Origin: CALGTL01 sp963579135
Lineage (GTDB): Bacteria; Chloroflexota; Dehalococcoidia; Lucifugimonadales; Australimonadaceae
Length of the DNA: 64,000 nucleotides
NCBI GenBank assembly: GCA_963579135.1
Contig: CAUZFB010000003.1
Span: 1 to 64,000 of the forward strand
Direction of reading: 5' to 3'
The notes under the pieces were generated by a model. That model saw nothing but the letters and a program-made list of their open reading frames with translations. It was not told the DNA's origin and did not search any database. Shown piece after piece: positions 52,685-61,294 of this stretch. Position numbers and translations under genes: made by a program. Within the stretch, counting starts at the first letter, position 1. Each line of letters begins with the position of its first letter.

Positions 52685-53883
52685 TGTCCATGGACACAGG
52701 CTTTCCGGATTCTCACGGCCGGTTCGGCGCCTACGGCGGGCAGTTCGTACCGGAGACGCTGATGGTGGCACTCCAGGATCTGGTCAAGGAATACGAGACC
52801 GCGAAGGCCGATCCGGAGTTCCAGGAGGCGCTGGCGAAGTTGCTCAAGGACTACGTGGGACGGCCGACGCCGCTGTACTTTGCTCAGCGGCTCACCGAGA
52901 GGGGCGCCGGCGCACAGATTTACCTCAAGCGTGAAGACCTTGCGCACACGGGCGCGCATAAGATTAATAACGCTCTCGGCCAGGTGCTCGTGGCCAAGCG
53001 CATGAGCAAGCAGCGGATCGTCGCGGAGACGGGCGCGGGCCAGCACGGGGTGGCCGTTGCGACGGTTTGCGCGATGCTGGGTATGCAGTGTGTCGTGTAC
53101 ATGGGAACCGAGGATATGCGCCGACAAGAGCCCAACGTGTTCCGCATGCGGATGCTCGGTGCTGAGGTTCGTGGCGTCACGGCAGGCTCACGGACGCTCA
53201 AAGAAGCGGTGAGCGAGACGATCCGCGATTGGGTAACGAATGTCGACGATACGCACTACATCATTGGTAGCGCGGTCGGCCCGCACCCGTACCCGATGAT
53301 GGTCCGTGACTTCCAGACCGTGATCGGCTTGGAGTCCAAGGCGCAGATGCTTGAAGCGACTGGCCGCCTTCCCGACTACGCGGTCGCCTGTGTGGGTGGC
53401 GGGTCCAACTCGATCGGCATGTTCTACCCGTTCATCAACGAGACCAGCGTGCGACTGATAGGCGTAGAGGCAGGTGGCGAGGGTGTGGAGACCGGCCGCC
53501 ATGCGGCGAGCGTTGGTGGAGGCCGCCCCGGAGTGCTGCATGGTTCTATGTCCTACATCAACCAGAATGAGGATGGGCAGATTATCGAGACGCATAGCAT
53601 CTCCGCGGGCCTCGACTACCCTGGCGTCGGCCCCGAGCACGCCTGGCTGCGCGAGACCGAGCGTGCCCAGTACGTCAACGTCACGGACGATGACGCGGTG
53701 GCTGCGTTCAAGATGACCGGTCTGCTGGAGGGCATCATCCCCGCGCTCGAGTCCTCGCACGCCATCGCCTACACCGTTGATACGCTCGCGCCTAGCCTGA
53801 CGCGGGAGGAAACCATCGTCGTTTGCCTGAGCGGGCGTGGTGACAAAGACATGGGGACGGTGATGGCGCTGGAGTCGACTTAG
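52681..53883 (+). CDS. trpB: Tryptophan synthase beta subunit
   Basis: Joins indole and serine. 400 residues: GRFGAYGGQFVPETLMVAL start, PLP lysine in KREDLAHTGAHKINNALGQ, TGAGQHGVAVATVCAMLG, GGGSNSIGMF and the final SGRGDKDM. This is the TrpB1 type that normally pairs with TrpA. The ATG at 52681 (with GAAGAAGGGCAAAGA upstream) overlaps the trpF TGA. No trpA follows; a new promoter and nuoA begin, so trpA must be elsewhere or absent. Confidence 0.96.
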   Translation: MMSMDTGFPDSHGRFGAYGGQFVPETLMVALQDLVKEYETAKADPEFQEALAKLLKDYVGRPTPLYFAQRLTERGAGAQIYLKREDLAHTGAHKINNALGQVLVAKRMSKQRIVAETGAGQHGVAVATVCAMLGMQCVVYMGTEDMRRQEPNVFRMRMLGAEVRGVTAGSRTLKEAVSETIRDWVTNVDDTHYIIGSAVGPHPYPMMVRDFQTVIGLESKAQMLEATGRLPDYAVACVGGGSNSIGMFYPFINETSVRLIGVEAGGEGVETGRHAASVGGGRPGVLHGSMSYINQNEDGQIIETHSISAGLDYPGVGPEHAWLRETERAQYVNVTDDDAVAAFKMTGLLEGIIPALESSHAIAYTVDTLAPSLTREETIVVCLSGRGDKDMGTVMALEST

Positions 53884-53904
53884 GGAAGTCGGTGCCCGCT
53901 TGCG

Positions 53905-53933
53905 TTGACACCCCGTCGTGGGCATTGGATGAT
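53905..53933 (+). promoter_or_regulatory. Likely nuo operon promoter
   Basis: TTGACA (53905-53910), 17 bp, GATGAT (53928-53933) in the 149-bp gap between trpB and nuoA. The -35 is perfect, the -10 moderate. The leader to nuoA would be about 93 bases. Confidence 0.5.
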
Positions 53934-54032
53934 AGGCACCGATTTTGAAACAATCTGCTGGCGAACCGCTCGCCGGTTCCCGCGGGGGGACGCGTAAAAG
54001 GGCGTTCCGTGGCTAAGTTTTCGAGAGGTTAG

Positions 54033-54404
54033 ATGCCTGTAGAGGGATATGCCGTCAATTGGGCGGCCGTCGTCATTGCCGCTGCCATTGGGGTTGCTGG
54101 CATGGCGGCGATGTTGGTCGGCTCGTTCCTGTTGGCGCCACGGCGTCCTTCAGAGGCGAAGGCTATCGCCTACGAATCGGGCATCAAGCCGACGCCGCTC
54201 GCGTGGACGCAGTTCACTGTCCGCTACTACATCTTCGCTATCCTCTTCCTAATCTTTGATGTGGAAGCGGTGTTCCTGTTCCCGTGGGTGTTGGTGTTTC
54301 AGGAAACACCAACTTTTGTTTTCTACGCGATGATCCTGTTCATCGCTATCCTGCTCTTCGGCGTGGCGTACGCGTGGCGTAAAGGAGTTCTTGAGTGGCG
54401 CTAG
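54033..54404 (+). CDS. nuoA: NADH-quinone oxidoreductase subunit A
   Basis: Small membrane subunit of complex I. 123 residues, three membrane spans (about 10-32, 66-88, 95-115) and the conserved loop YESGIKPTPLAWTQFTVRYY. GAGAGG precedes the ATG. First gene of the operon; overlaps nuoB by 10 bases. Confidence 0.96.
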   Translation: MPVEGYAVNWAAVVIAAAIGVAGMAAMLVGSFLLAPRRPSEAKAIAYESGIKPTPLAWTQFTVRYYIFAILFLIFDVEAVFLFPWVLVFQETPTFVFYAMILFIAILLFGVAYAWRKGVLEWR

Positions 54405-55114
54405 AAGGCAACAACGACGCGCAGAGCTTGCCCCTGTTTGTTCCTCAGAAGTGGGACCGCGAAAAGGGCGGGCATTTCTTTCACACGGACGAAGGCGGTG
54501 ATGAGTCTTTGGGGAAGGGCAACCACCCGGCTCCTAACAGGATCAGCGGCACGGTTCCGGGCGTGATCACGGCTAAGCTCGACGATCTGATCGCCATGGG
54601 CCGCAGCAACTCGCTCTGGACGCTTACGTTCGGTCTGGCCTGCTGTGCCATCGAGATGATTTCGACCCACATGGCGCACCATGACTTCGACCGCTTCGGC
54701 ATCGTCACGTGGCCCTCGCCCCGGCAGTCCGATGTGATGATCATCGCTGGCACCGTGGTCAAGAAAATGGCAGACCCCATCCGCCTCCTGTACGAGCAGA
54801 TGCCCGACCCCAAGTGGGTCATCGCCATGGGCACGTGTGCCACCAGTGGGGGGCCTTACTACAAGTCCTACAGCGTGGTGATGGGCGTGGATCACATCAT
54901 TCCCGTGGACATCTACATTCCCGGCTGTCCCCCGCGCCCCGAGGCGCTGATGGACGCCTTCATGAAGCTTCAGACGAAGATTAAGAGCGACGCAAAGAAC
55001 CATCAGATCGATGACCTGCGCGACTCGGTTGAGCAAATTGCCCCCGCCCCTGCTCCCGATGCCGCTCTCGTTGCGGACTCCGTCCCCATTGCCACGGAGG
55101 GAACGGCCGGATGA
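54395..55114 (+). CDS. nuoB: NADH-quinone oxidoreductase subunit B
   Basis: Carries cluster N2, the final electron donor to quinone. Ligands Cys83-Cys84 (LACCAIEM), Cys148 (MGTCATSGG) and Cys178 (IPGCPPRP) are intact. 239 residues: the first about 60 and last about 40 residues exceed the core, with an Ala/Pro-rich tail. GTG start inside nuoA. Confidence 0.96.
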   Translation: MALEGNNDAQSLPLFVPQKWDREKGGHFFHTDEGGDESLGKGNHPAPNRISGTVPGVITAKLDDLIAMGRSNSLWTLTFGLACCAIEMISTHMAHHDFDRFGIVTWPSPRQSDVMIIAGTVVKKMADPIRLLYEQMPDPKWVIAMGTCATSGGPYYKSYSVVMGVDHIIPVDIYIPGCPPRPEALMDAFMKLQTKIKSDAKNHQIDDLRDSVEQIAPAPAPDAALVADSVPIATEGTAG

Positions 55115-55668
55115 CGGAGCAAGAGCCCCAAGCAACCCCGGATGCCCCAGCGGCGGCCGAAAAGCCCGCGCGACATGGTCCGCCCATCGTGGTCGCCGAA
55201 GAGGTCCTCAACGAGCGTGGCGAGGAGACCGCAGCGCAGTTGGCGCGTACGCTAGGCACTCTGGTGCTCGACGCCGCAGGCCGCGAGGACACACCATGGG
55301 TGCGGGTAGATGCCGCTGAGTTACACGAGGCCGCGAAGAAGTGTCGCGATGGCGAGATGAGCATGGATATGCTCAACCTCATGCTTGCGGTGGACTGGGT
55401 CGACCGCATCCAGATGGTCTACGTACTGTACTCAACAACCAATAATCGCAAGGCGATCCTGAAGGCGGACTTGCCCGCAGAGTTGCCGACGATCGACTCG
55501 CTGACAGACCTTTGGGAAGCCGCCACATGGTACGAGCGCGAGACCCACGATCTCTTCGGCGTCGAATTCCCTGGCAACAGCGACATGTCGCCGTTGCTCT
55601 TGTACGAAGGCTTCGAGGGCCACCCGGGCCTCAAGAGCTATCCCCTGAACGATTACGAAGAGTGGTAG
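55111..55668 (+). CDS. nuoC: NADH-quinone oxidoreductase subunit C
   Basis: 30-kDa-type peripheral-arm subunit. 185 residues; the signature ATWYERETHDLFGVEFPGN is near the C-terminus, followed by GHPGLKSYPLNDYEEW. The N-terminal 40 residues are low-complexity (Ala/Glu/Pro). ATGA overlap with nuoB. Separate from nuoD, not fused. Confidence 0.95.
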   Translation: MTEQEPQATPDAPAAAEKPARHGPPIVVAEEVLNERGEETAAQLARTLGTLVLDAAGREDTPWVRVDAAELHEAAKKCRDGEMSMDMLNLMLAVDWVDRIQMVYVLYSTTNNRKAILKADLPAELPTIDSLTDLWEAATWYERETHDLFGVEFPGNSDMSPLLLYEGFEGHPGLKSYPLNDYEEW

Positions 55669-55673
55669 GCCAC

Positions 55674-56786
55674 ATGACCACCGAGCCACAATTCGAAACG
55701 GTCGACATGATGTTGAACATGGGGCCGCAACACCCTGCGACCCACGGTGTGTTCCGCATGGTGCTGACCGTCGACGGCGAGATGGTCGTCGACGTCACTC
55801 CGCACATCGGCTACCTGCATCGTGGCAGCGAGCGGCTCGCGGAGGTCGAGAGCTATGGTCAGGTGATCACACTGTTCGATCGCGTGGACTACATTGCGAA
55901 CCTCAACAACGAGCTCGCATGGGTGCGCGCCGGCGAGAAGATGATGGAAGTTGAGGCTCCTGAACGGGCTCAGTACATCCGCGTCATCCTCGCTGAGCTC
56001 AACCGGATTGCGAGCCACCTGCTGTTCATCGGCACCTATGCCATCGACCTCGGTGCGATGACGCCGGTCATGTATTGCTTCCGCGAGCGCGAGCGTATCG
56101 AGAACCTGTTCGAGCACGTGACCGGTGCGCGGATGATGCATAACTACATGCGCATCGGCGGCGTGAGGTCAGATGTCCCGGACGATTTCGTTCCGTGGGT
56201 GCGTCGGCTGGTGGGCGAGGTTCGCAAGGGCGTCGAGGAGAGCGACAACCTTCTGAGCACCAACGAAGTTTTCCTGGGCCGCACTCGAGGCGTCGGCGTT
56301 ATCGACGGCCCCTCCGCAGTCTCGTGCGGTCTGACGGGCCCGGCACTGCGCGGCAGTGGCGTCCCCTACGACGTCCGCAAGGACGACCCTTACGAGATTT
56401 ACCCGTACCTCAACTACAAGGTACCGGTGGGTGAGAACGGCGATTGCTGGGACCGCTACTACCTGCGCGTACTCGAGTGTTACGAGTCGCTCAGCATGGT
56501 CGAGCAATGCTTGAATCAGCTCCCGGACGGGCCGATTATGGCTGCTGGCCGGCGTATCGCGCGTCCCCCGGCGGGCGAGGTTTACGTTCATTCTGAGAAT
56601 CCGCGTGGCGACTTGGGCGTGTATCTGGTTAGCGATGGCACGGACAAGCCCTACCGAGTGAAGATTCGGCCGCCGTCCTTCTGCAATCTCGTTGGCCTGC
56701 GGCCGATGACCAAAGGCTCGTACATCGCGGATGCAGTGGCAATCCTCGGCTCGTTGGATATCGTGCTTGGTGAGGTGGACCGATGA
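55674..56786 (+). CDS. nuoD: NADH-quinone oxidoreductase subunit D
   Basis: 49-kDa-type subunit forming the quinone site with NuoB. 370 residues from the ATG at 55674: MGPQHPATHGVFRMVLTVDG, HIGYLHRGSERLAE (quinone-site His and Glu), ELNRIASHLLFIGTYAIDLG and the C-terminal PSFCNLVGLRPMTKG, IADAVAILGSLDIVLGEVDR. The frame is open upstream through nuoC but homology starts here. Directly followed by nuoH with ATGA overlap; nuoE, F and G are not present between them. Confidence 0.96.
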   Translation: MTTEPQFETVDMMLNMGPQHPATHGVFRMVLTVDGEMVVDVTPHIGYLHRGSERLAEVESYGQVITLFDRVDYIANLNNELAWVRAGEKMMEVEAPERAQYIRVILAELNRIASHLLFIGTYAIDLGAMTPVMYCFRERERIENLFEHVTGARMMHNYMRIGGVRSDVPDDFVPWVRRLVGEVRKGVEESDNLLSTNEVFLGRTRGVGVIDGPSAVSCGLTGPALRGSGVPYDVRKDDPYEIYPYLNYKVPVGENGDCWDRYYLRVLECYESLSMVEQCLNQLPDGPIMAAGRRIARPPAGEVYVHSENPRGDLGVYLVSDGTDKPYRVKIRPPSFCNLVGLRPMTKGSYIADAVAILGSLDIVLGEVDR

Positions 56787-57970
56787 ACGTCACCCTCGCC
56801 GAGGTTATCGAACTGAGCATTCGTCTCTTCGCGCTGTTCAACGTGGCGGCGCTGGCAGCCGTTTCGCTGGTTTGGCTCGAGCGCCGGTTCCTCGGGCGTC
56901 TCCAGGGTAGGCCAGGCCCCAACCGCGTAGGGCCATTTGGGCTCCTGCAGCCCATCGCCGACGCGATCAAGCTGATGGCGAAGGAGGATGTGGCGCCGGG
57001 AAGCTCGCAGCGCTTGCTGTTCTACGCCTCGCCGATTCTGGTGTTTGTGCCCGCGTTTGTTGTCTGGCTCACGTTCCCGCTGGCTCGTGACGTTGTCGTG
57101 CGCAACATGGAGATGGGCCTGTTCTTCTTCGTCGCTATTTCGGTGCTCAGCATCGTGGGCCTGGTGCTCGCGGGCTGGAGCTCCAACTCCAAGTACGCCA
57201 TCCTTGGTGGATTCCGAGCCGCCGCACAGTTGGTGAGCTACGAGATCCCGATCATCATCATGATCTTGGTCGTCGGGATGCTGGCGGACTCGCTGGACTT
57301 CGTGAAGGTCGTCGACGCCCAGGCTACCGTTCCATACATCGCGGTGGTGCCGCTGGCGTTCGTGATTTTCCTGGTGGCGGGCCTAGCCGAGGTTGGACGA
57401 ACGCCATTTGACATCTACTTCGCTGAGTCCGAGGTCGTTGGTGGTCCGTTCGTCGAGTACAGCGGCGCACACTGGGCGATCTTCTTCCTGGCAGAGTACG
57501 TGAATACCTTCGTCCTTGGGATCCTTGGTGCGCTGCTGTTCCTGGGTGGCTGGCGCTGGCCGTTCGGCGCGGACCTACCGCAGGTCGCCTCTGTCGCGCT
57601 GCTGATGGGCAAGGCGTACTTCATCGTTCTCGTCATCTTCTGGATACGCGGCACATACCCTCGCATGCGCATCGACCAGCTCATGGCGATGGCATGGAAG
57701 TGGCTCATCCCACTTTCGTTCGTGCTGTTCCTCGCGGCTGCGTTCCAGCTGAAGTTCGATTGGCCTTGGTGGGTATTGACCATCCTGTCGCTAGTCATCC
57801 TTGCCGTGCCGGTCGTCGTACAGTCGCGGAAGCAGCGCAATCCCGCGCGGGAGCTGGCTGCTCGCTACGCGGCGAACGCGGTGGTTGTGCAGGCAAAGCC
57901 GCGCCCGGCGCCAGAACCTGCCGCAGATGCCGCTTCAGCCACATCTGTACCAGAAGGGACCAGCGCATGA
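56783..57970 (+). CDS. nuoH: NADH-quinone oxidoreductase subunit H
   Basis: Membrane subunit at the quinone chamber entrance. 395 residues with about 8-9 spans; WLERRFLGRLQGRPGPNRVG near 32-51, LAEVGRTPFDIYFAESEVVG and GTYPRMRIDQLM are signatures. Typical length is about 330, so the C-terminal 60 residues (QSRKQRNPARELAARYAA then an Ala/Pro-rich tail) are an extension, likely cytoplasmic. Confidence 0.96.
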   Translation: MNVTLAEVIELSIRLFALFNVAALAAVSLVWLERRFLGRLQGRPGPNRVGPFGLLQPIADAIKLMAKEDVAPGSSQRLLFYASPILVFVPAFVVWLTFPLARDVVVRNMEMGLFFFVAISVLSIVGLVLAGWSSNSKYAILGGFRAAAQLVSYEIPIIIMILVVGMLADSLDFVKVVDAQATVPYIAVVPLAFVIFLVAGLAEVGRTPFDIYFAESEVVGGPFVEYSGAHWAIFFLAEYVNTFVLGILGALLFLGGWRWPFGADLPQVASVALLMGKAYFIVLVIFWIRGTYPRMRIDQLMAMAWKWLIPLSFVLFLAAAFQLKFDWPWWVLTILSLVILAVPVVVQSRKQRNPARELAARYAANAVVVQAKPRPAPEPAADAASATSVPEGTSA

Positions 57971-58557
57971 TTTCTGGCCTGAAGGGAATGCTGGTCACGT
58001 TGCGGTGGCTCGGCAAGAAGAACGTCACGGCTAACTATCCGAAGCAGCACCTGCCGGTGCAGGACCGCTTCATGGGCTTCCCCGGCTTGCTTTGGGACCA
58101 AACGGCCGATGAGCCGTTCTGTACCGGTTGCATGGTGTGCGTGCGGGAATGTCCTACCCAGTGCATGACCGCGGTCATGCACGATAACCCCAAAGCGGTT
58201 GAGGGAACGAGCCATCGCCGTAAGATCATCGAGATGTTTGAGATCAATCTGAACCGTTGCATCCTCTGCGGGATCTGCGTGGACGTTTGTAACTTTGACG
58301 CTATCGCGATGTCCCACGAGCACGAGCTTGCGAGCTTCGCGCGAACAGGGGCTCGCGCAGACCTGAACTTGCTGCTCGATCTGGGCCGGAAGTACCAGGA
58401 CGAGGTCGCTTGGACTCCCACCGGCGCTGACCGTAACGTTGCGAGCGTGGTGCTGGCGAAACGGGCCGCCGCCGCTGCGTCAAAGGCTGAGGAAGCGGCG
58501 AGTGTGCCTGAAGTTCCGGGGACTCCAGAAGCAGCAACCGAAGGAGGCGAGTCCTAG
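57967..58557 (+). CDS. nuoI: NADH-quinone oxidoreductase subunit I
   Basis: Ferredoxin-like subunit with two [4Fe-4S] clusters: CTGCMVCVRECP (near residues 52-63) and CILCGICVDVCN (near 99-110). 196 residues from the ATG at 57967, which overlaps the nuoH stop. An Ala/Glu-rich tail of about 40 residues follows the core. Confidence 0.95.
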   Translation: MISGLKGMLVTLRWLGKKNVTANYPKQHLPVQDRFMGFPGLLWDQTADEPFCTGCMVCVRECPTQCMTAVMHDNPKAVEGTSHRRKIIEMFEINLNRCILCGICVDVCNFDAIAMSHEHELASFARTGARADLNLLLDLGRKYQDEVAWTPTGADRNVASVVLAKRAAAAASKAEEAASVPEVPGTPEAATEGGES

Positions 58558-58558
58558 C

Positions 58559-59086
58559 ATGGGCCTCGTTCTCTTCTATATCCTTGGTGGCATCACCATC
58601 GTTGCCGCGTTGGGCGTCGTTACGACCCGCAACATCGTGTATGGCGCGTTATTCCTGCTGGCGTCGCTTTCGGGCGTTGCAGGCTTGTTCGTGGTGCTCT
58701 TCGCCGAGTTCCTGGCGCTGGTGCAATTGCTGATCTATGGCGGAGCGATCATCATCGTGATCCTGTTCGCTCTCATGCTGACCCGGACGGGCGATTTCTC
58801 GGTCGCCACTGAGCACCGGCGATGGCCGGCGGCAGCGATCGTTTCGTTGGCGCTGTTCGGTTTACTTGCGGGAGCGGCGATCAGTGACTCCGGCGAGTAC
58901 AACACCTACCGGCGCACGGGCATCGGCATCGAGGAGTTGGGCGCAGGCCTGTTCGAGAACTGGGCGATTCCCTTCGAAGTTGCGTCGATTGTACTGTTGG
59001 TCGCGCTCATCGGTGCCATCGTTATCGGCCGGTCGGGTGACGATGAGGACGGCGCCGATGAGACGGGCAACGGGGGTCAGGGATGA
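58559..59086 (+). CDS. nuoJ: NADH-quinone oxidoreductase subunit J
   Basis: Membrane subunit with five spans; GALFLLASLSGVAGLF and VQLLIYGGAIIIVILFALML (helix with pi-bulge) are recognisable. 175 residues from the ATG at 58559 with AAGGAGGCGAG upstream. Acidic C-terminal tail. Confidence 0.94.
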   Translation: MGLVLFYILGGITIVAALGVVTTRNIVYGALFLLASLSGVAGLFVVLFAEFLALVQLLIYGGAIIIVILFALMLTRTGDFSVATEHRRWPAAAIVSLALFGLLAGAAISDSGEYNTYRRTGIGIEELGAGLFENWAIPFEVASIVLLVALIGAIVIGRSGDDEDGADETGNGGQG

Positions 59087-59397
59087 CTCTCGAGCTCGTC
59101 GACTTTCAGATACTCGCGGCCGCGCTGTTCTGTCTGGGGCTCTACGGCGTACTCGCTCGCAAGAGTGCGGTCATGGTGCTTATGGCGGTTGAGCTGATGC
59201 TTAACGCTGTGAATATTAATCTGGTGGCGTTCGCCGCTTTCCGCGACGTCTCCTCAATCGTCACCGGGCAGGTGATTGTTATCTTTGTAATTACCGTGGC
59301 GGCGGCTGAGGTCGGCTTGGCGCTCGCGGTCATCATGCGCCTGTTCCGCCGACGTGGCACCGTGAACGTCGACGAAATCGATTTGATGAAGGGTTAG
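59083..59397 (+). CDS. nuoK: NADH-quinone oxidoreductase subunit K
   Basis: 104 residues, three spans. LMAVELMLNAVNINLVAFAA contains the proton-channel Glu, and ITVAAAEVGLALAVIMRLFR the second. ATGA overlap with nuoJ. Confidence 0.96.
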   Translation: MTLELVDFQILAAALFCLGLYGVLARKSAVMVLMAVELMLNAVNINLVAFAAFRDVSSIVTGQVIVIFVITVAAAEVGLALAVIMRLFRRRGTVNVDEIDLMKG

Positions 59398-59398
59398 C

Positions 59399-61294
59399 TT
59401 GGGAATAGAAGAAGCTTGGCTCATCCCCACCTACGGGTTCATCGCCTTCGGCGTCATTGCGCTGCTGGGCCGATATTTCCCGTCGCAGGGTAAGCACCTC
59501 TCCATAATCGCCATCGTCGCGGCCTTCGTGACTTTCTGGTTCGTGTTATTCGACTTCGTCGGCCAGGGCGTCGCCGAGTATCACTTGCCGCGCGTCTGGT
59601 TCTCAGCGGGCGACATCAGCGTTGGCTCCGGCATGATTGTCGACTCGCTCACCATCGTCATGCTGGCGTTGGTGACCTTCGTCGCGGCGCTCGTTCAGAT
59701 CTACTCGCTCGGGTATATGCGGCACTCCCACAAGGGGCACGTTGCCGACGACCCGCGCATCGGCTGGTACTTCGCCGTCCACTCACTGTTCACGGCAGCC
59801 ATGCTCACGCTCGTGCTCGCCGACAACCTGTTGCTGCTCTATCTCGCCTGGGAGCTTGTGGGCCTTTGTTCCTACCTGCTCATCGGTTTCTGGTGGGAGC
59901 GAAAATCGGCGGTCAACGCCTCCAAGAAAGCCTTCATCGCCACCCGCGTGGGCGATGTCGGACTCCTCATCGGCATCCTGATTCTGGTCACCGAGACCGG
60001 AACCTTCGACATCATCAGCATCATTCACGCCGTCGAGGCTGGCGATGTTAGCGAGGGCAAGGCAACCCTCGCCGCCTTCATGATTTTCCTCGGGGCCATG
60101 GGTAAATCCGCCCAATTCCCCCTCCATGTCTGGCTGCCCGACGCCATGGAAGGCCCCACCCCGGTCAGCGCGCTGATCCACGCCGCCACCATGGTCACCG
60201 CTGGCGTCTTCCTCGTCGCGCGGCTCCTCCCCATCTACGAGGTCGCCGAGTCCGCGCAGATGTTCGTCGCCGTCATCGGCATCATTACTGCCCTGATGGG
60301 CGCGACCCTCGCGCTGGTCGTCACCGACCTCAAGCGCGTGCTTGCCTACTCCACGATGAGCCACCTCGGCTTCATGATGCTCACCCTCGGCGCTAGTGGG
60401 TTCACCGCCGCGGGATTCCACCTGCTCATGCACGGCCTATCCAAGGCCATGCTCTTCCTCAGCGCAGGCTCGATCATGCACTCGATGCACGATGAGACCG
60501 ACATCACCAAGATGGGTGGCCTCAGACATCGCATGCCGATCACCGGCGCAGCCTTCACCATCGGTGCGCTGTCGCTTTCCGGTATCGCGCCGCTAGCGGC
60601 CTTCTGGAGCAAGGATGAGATGCTCCTCGCAATCCAGGATGGCCTGAATCCTGCGTTCCTCGTTCTTTTCCTCATCGCGGTCGTGCTTAGCGCCCTGTAC
60701 ATGGCGCGAGCGACCTACCTCGTCTTCTTTGGCCCACTCAAGCCGGAGAACCGCGATGTCCACGAGTCACCTGCCGTCATGAGCGTGCCGCTCGCCATCC
60801 TCGCGGTGCTCTCGGTCTTCGCCGGATTCATCGCCCTGCCACTTGGTGGCGGGTTCGAGGGCATCGGCCAGTTCCTTTTCCACGGTGAGCACGGCCACGA
60901 TTTCGAGTTCCAGCCCGGCTGGACCATCGTCAGCATCGTCCTCGCGACAGGAGGCTTTGCTCTAGGCATCTGGCTGTACAAGTCGAGCCGATCCAGCGTC
61001 GACAGTCTCCGTACGCAGCTTGGTCCCGTGCACAAGCTGCTAATCAACCGCTACTACATGGACACACTCTACCAGTGGTTCGTCGACAGGGTTGTCCTAG
61101 CGCTCGGCCGAGCCGTCGCGCTTTTTGACCGCACCGTCGTCAACGACCGCGGTATCAACGGGTCGGGCCTCACCGTGGTGGAAGCAGGCAAACGCCTGCG
61201 CGGTCACGTGACCGGGCTTTTCGCAGACTATGGCCTAGCGATGGGCGCAGGCGTCACGGCGATAGCGGTGTACGTCTGGTTGAGGACGGCGTAG
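59399..61294 (+). CDS. nuoL: NADH-quinone oxidoreductase subunit L
   Basis: Antiporter-like proton-pumping subunit, 631 residues. DNLLLLYLAWELVGLCSYLL with the conserved Glu, GKSAQFPLHVWLPDAMEGPT with the key Lys, HAATMVTAGVFLVARL and YSTMSHLGFMMLTLG. Ends with the amphipathic lateral helix and a last span. TTG start one base after the nuoK stop. Its codons are richer in C than those of nuoA-nuoK (see findings). Confidence 0.96.
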   Translation: MGIEEAWLIPTYGFIAFGVIALLGRYFPSQGKHLSIIAIVAAFVTFWFVLFDFVGQGVAEYHLPRVWFSAGDISVGSGMIVDSLTIVMLALVTFVAALVQIYSLGYMRHSHKGHVADDPRIGWYFAVHSLFTAAMLTLVLADNLLLLYLAWELVGLCSYLLIGFWWERKSAVNASKKAFIATRVGDVGLLIGILILVTETGTFDIISIIHAVEAGDVSEGKATLAAFMIFLGAMGKSAQFPLHVWLPDAMEGPTPVSALIHAATMVTAGVFLVARLLPIYEVAESAQMFVAVIGIITALMGATLALVVTDLKRVLAYSTMSHLGFMMLTLGASGFTAAGFHLLMHGLSKAMLFLSAGSIMHSMHDETDITKMGGLRHRMPITGAAFTIGALSLSGIAPLAAFWSKDEMLLAIQDGLNPAFLVLFLIAVVLSALYMARATYLVFFGPLKPENRDVHESPAVMSVPLAILAVLSVFAGFIALPLGGGFEGIGQFLFHGEHGHDFEFQPGWTIVSIVLATGGFALGIWLYKSSRSSVDSLRTQLGPVHKLLINRYYMDTLYQWFVDRVVLALGRAVALFDRTVVNDRGINGSGLTVVEAGKRLRGHVTGLFADYGLAMGAGVTAIAVYVWLRTA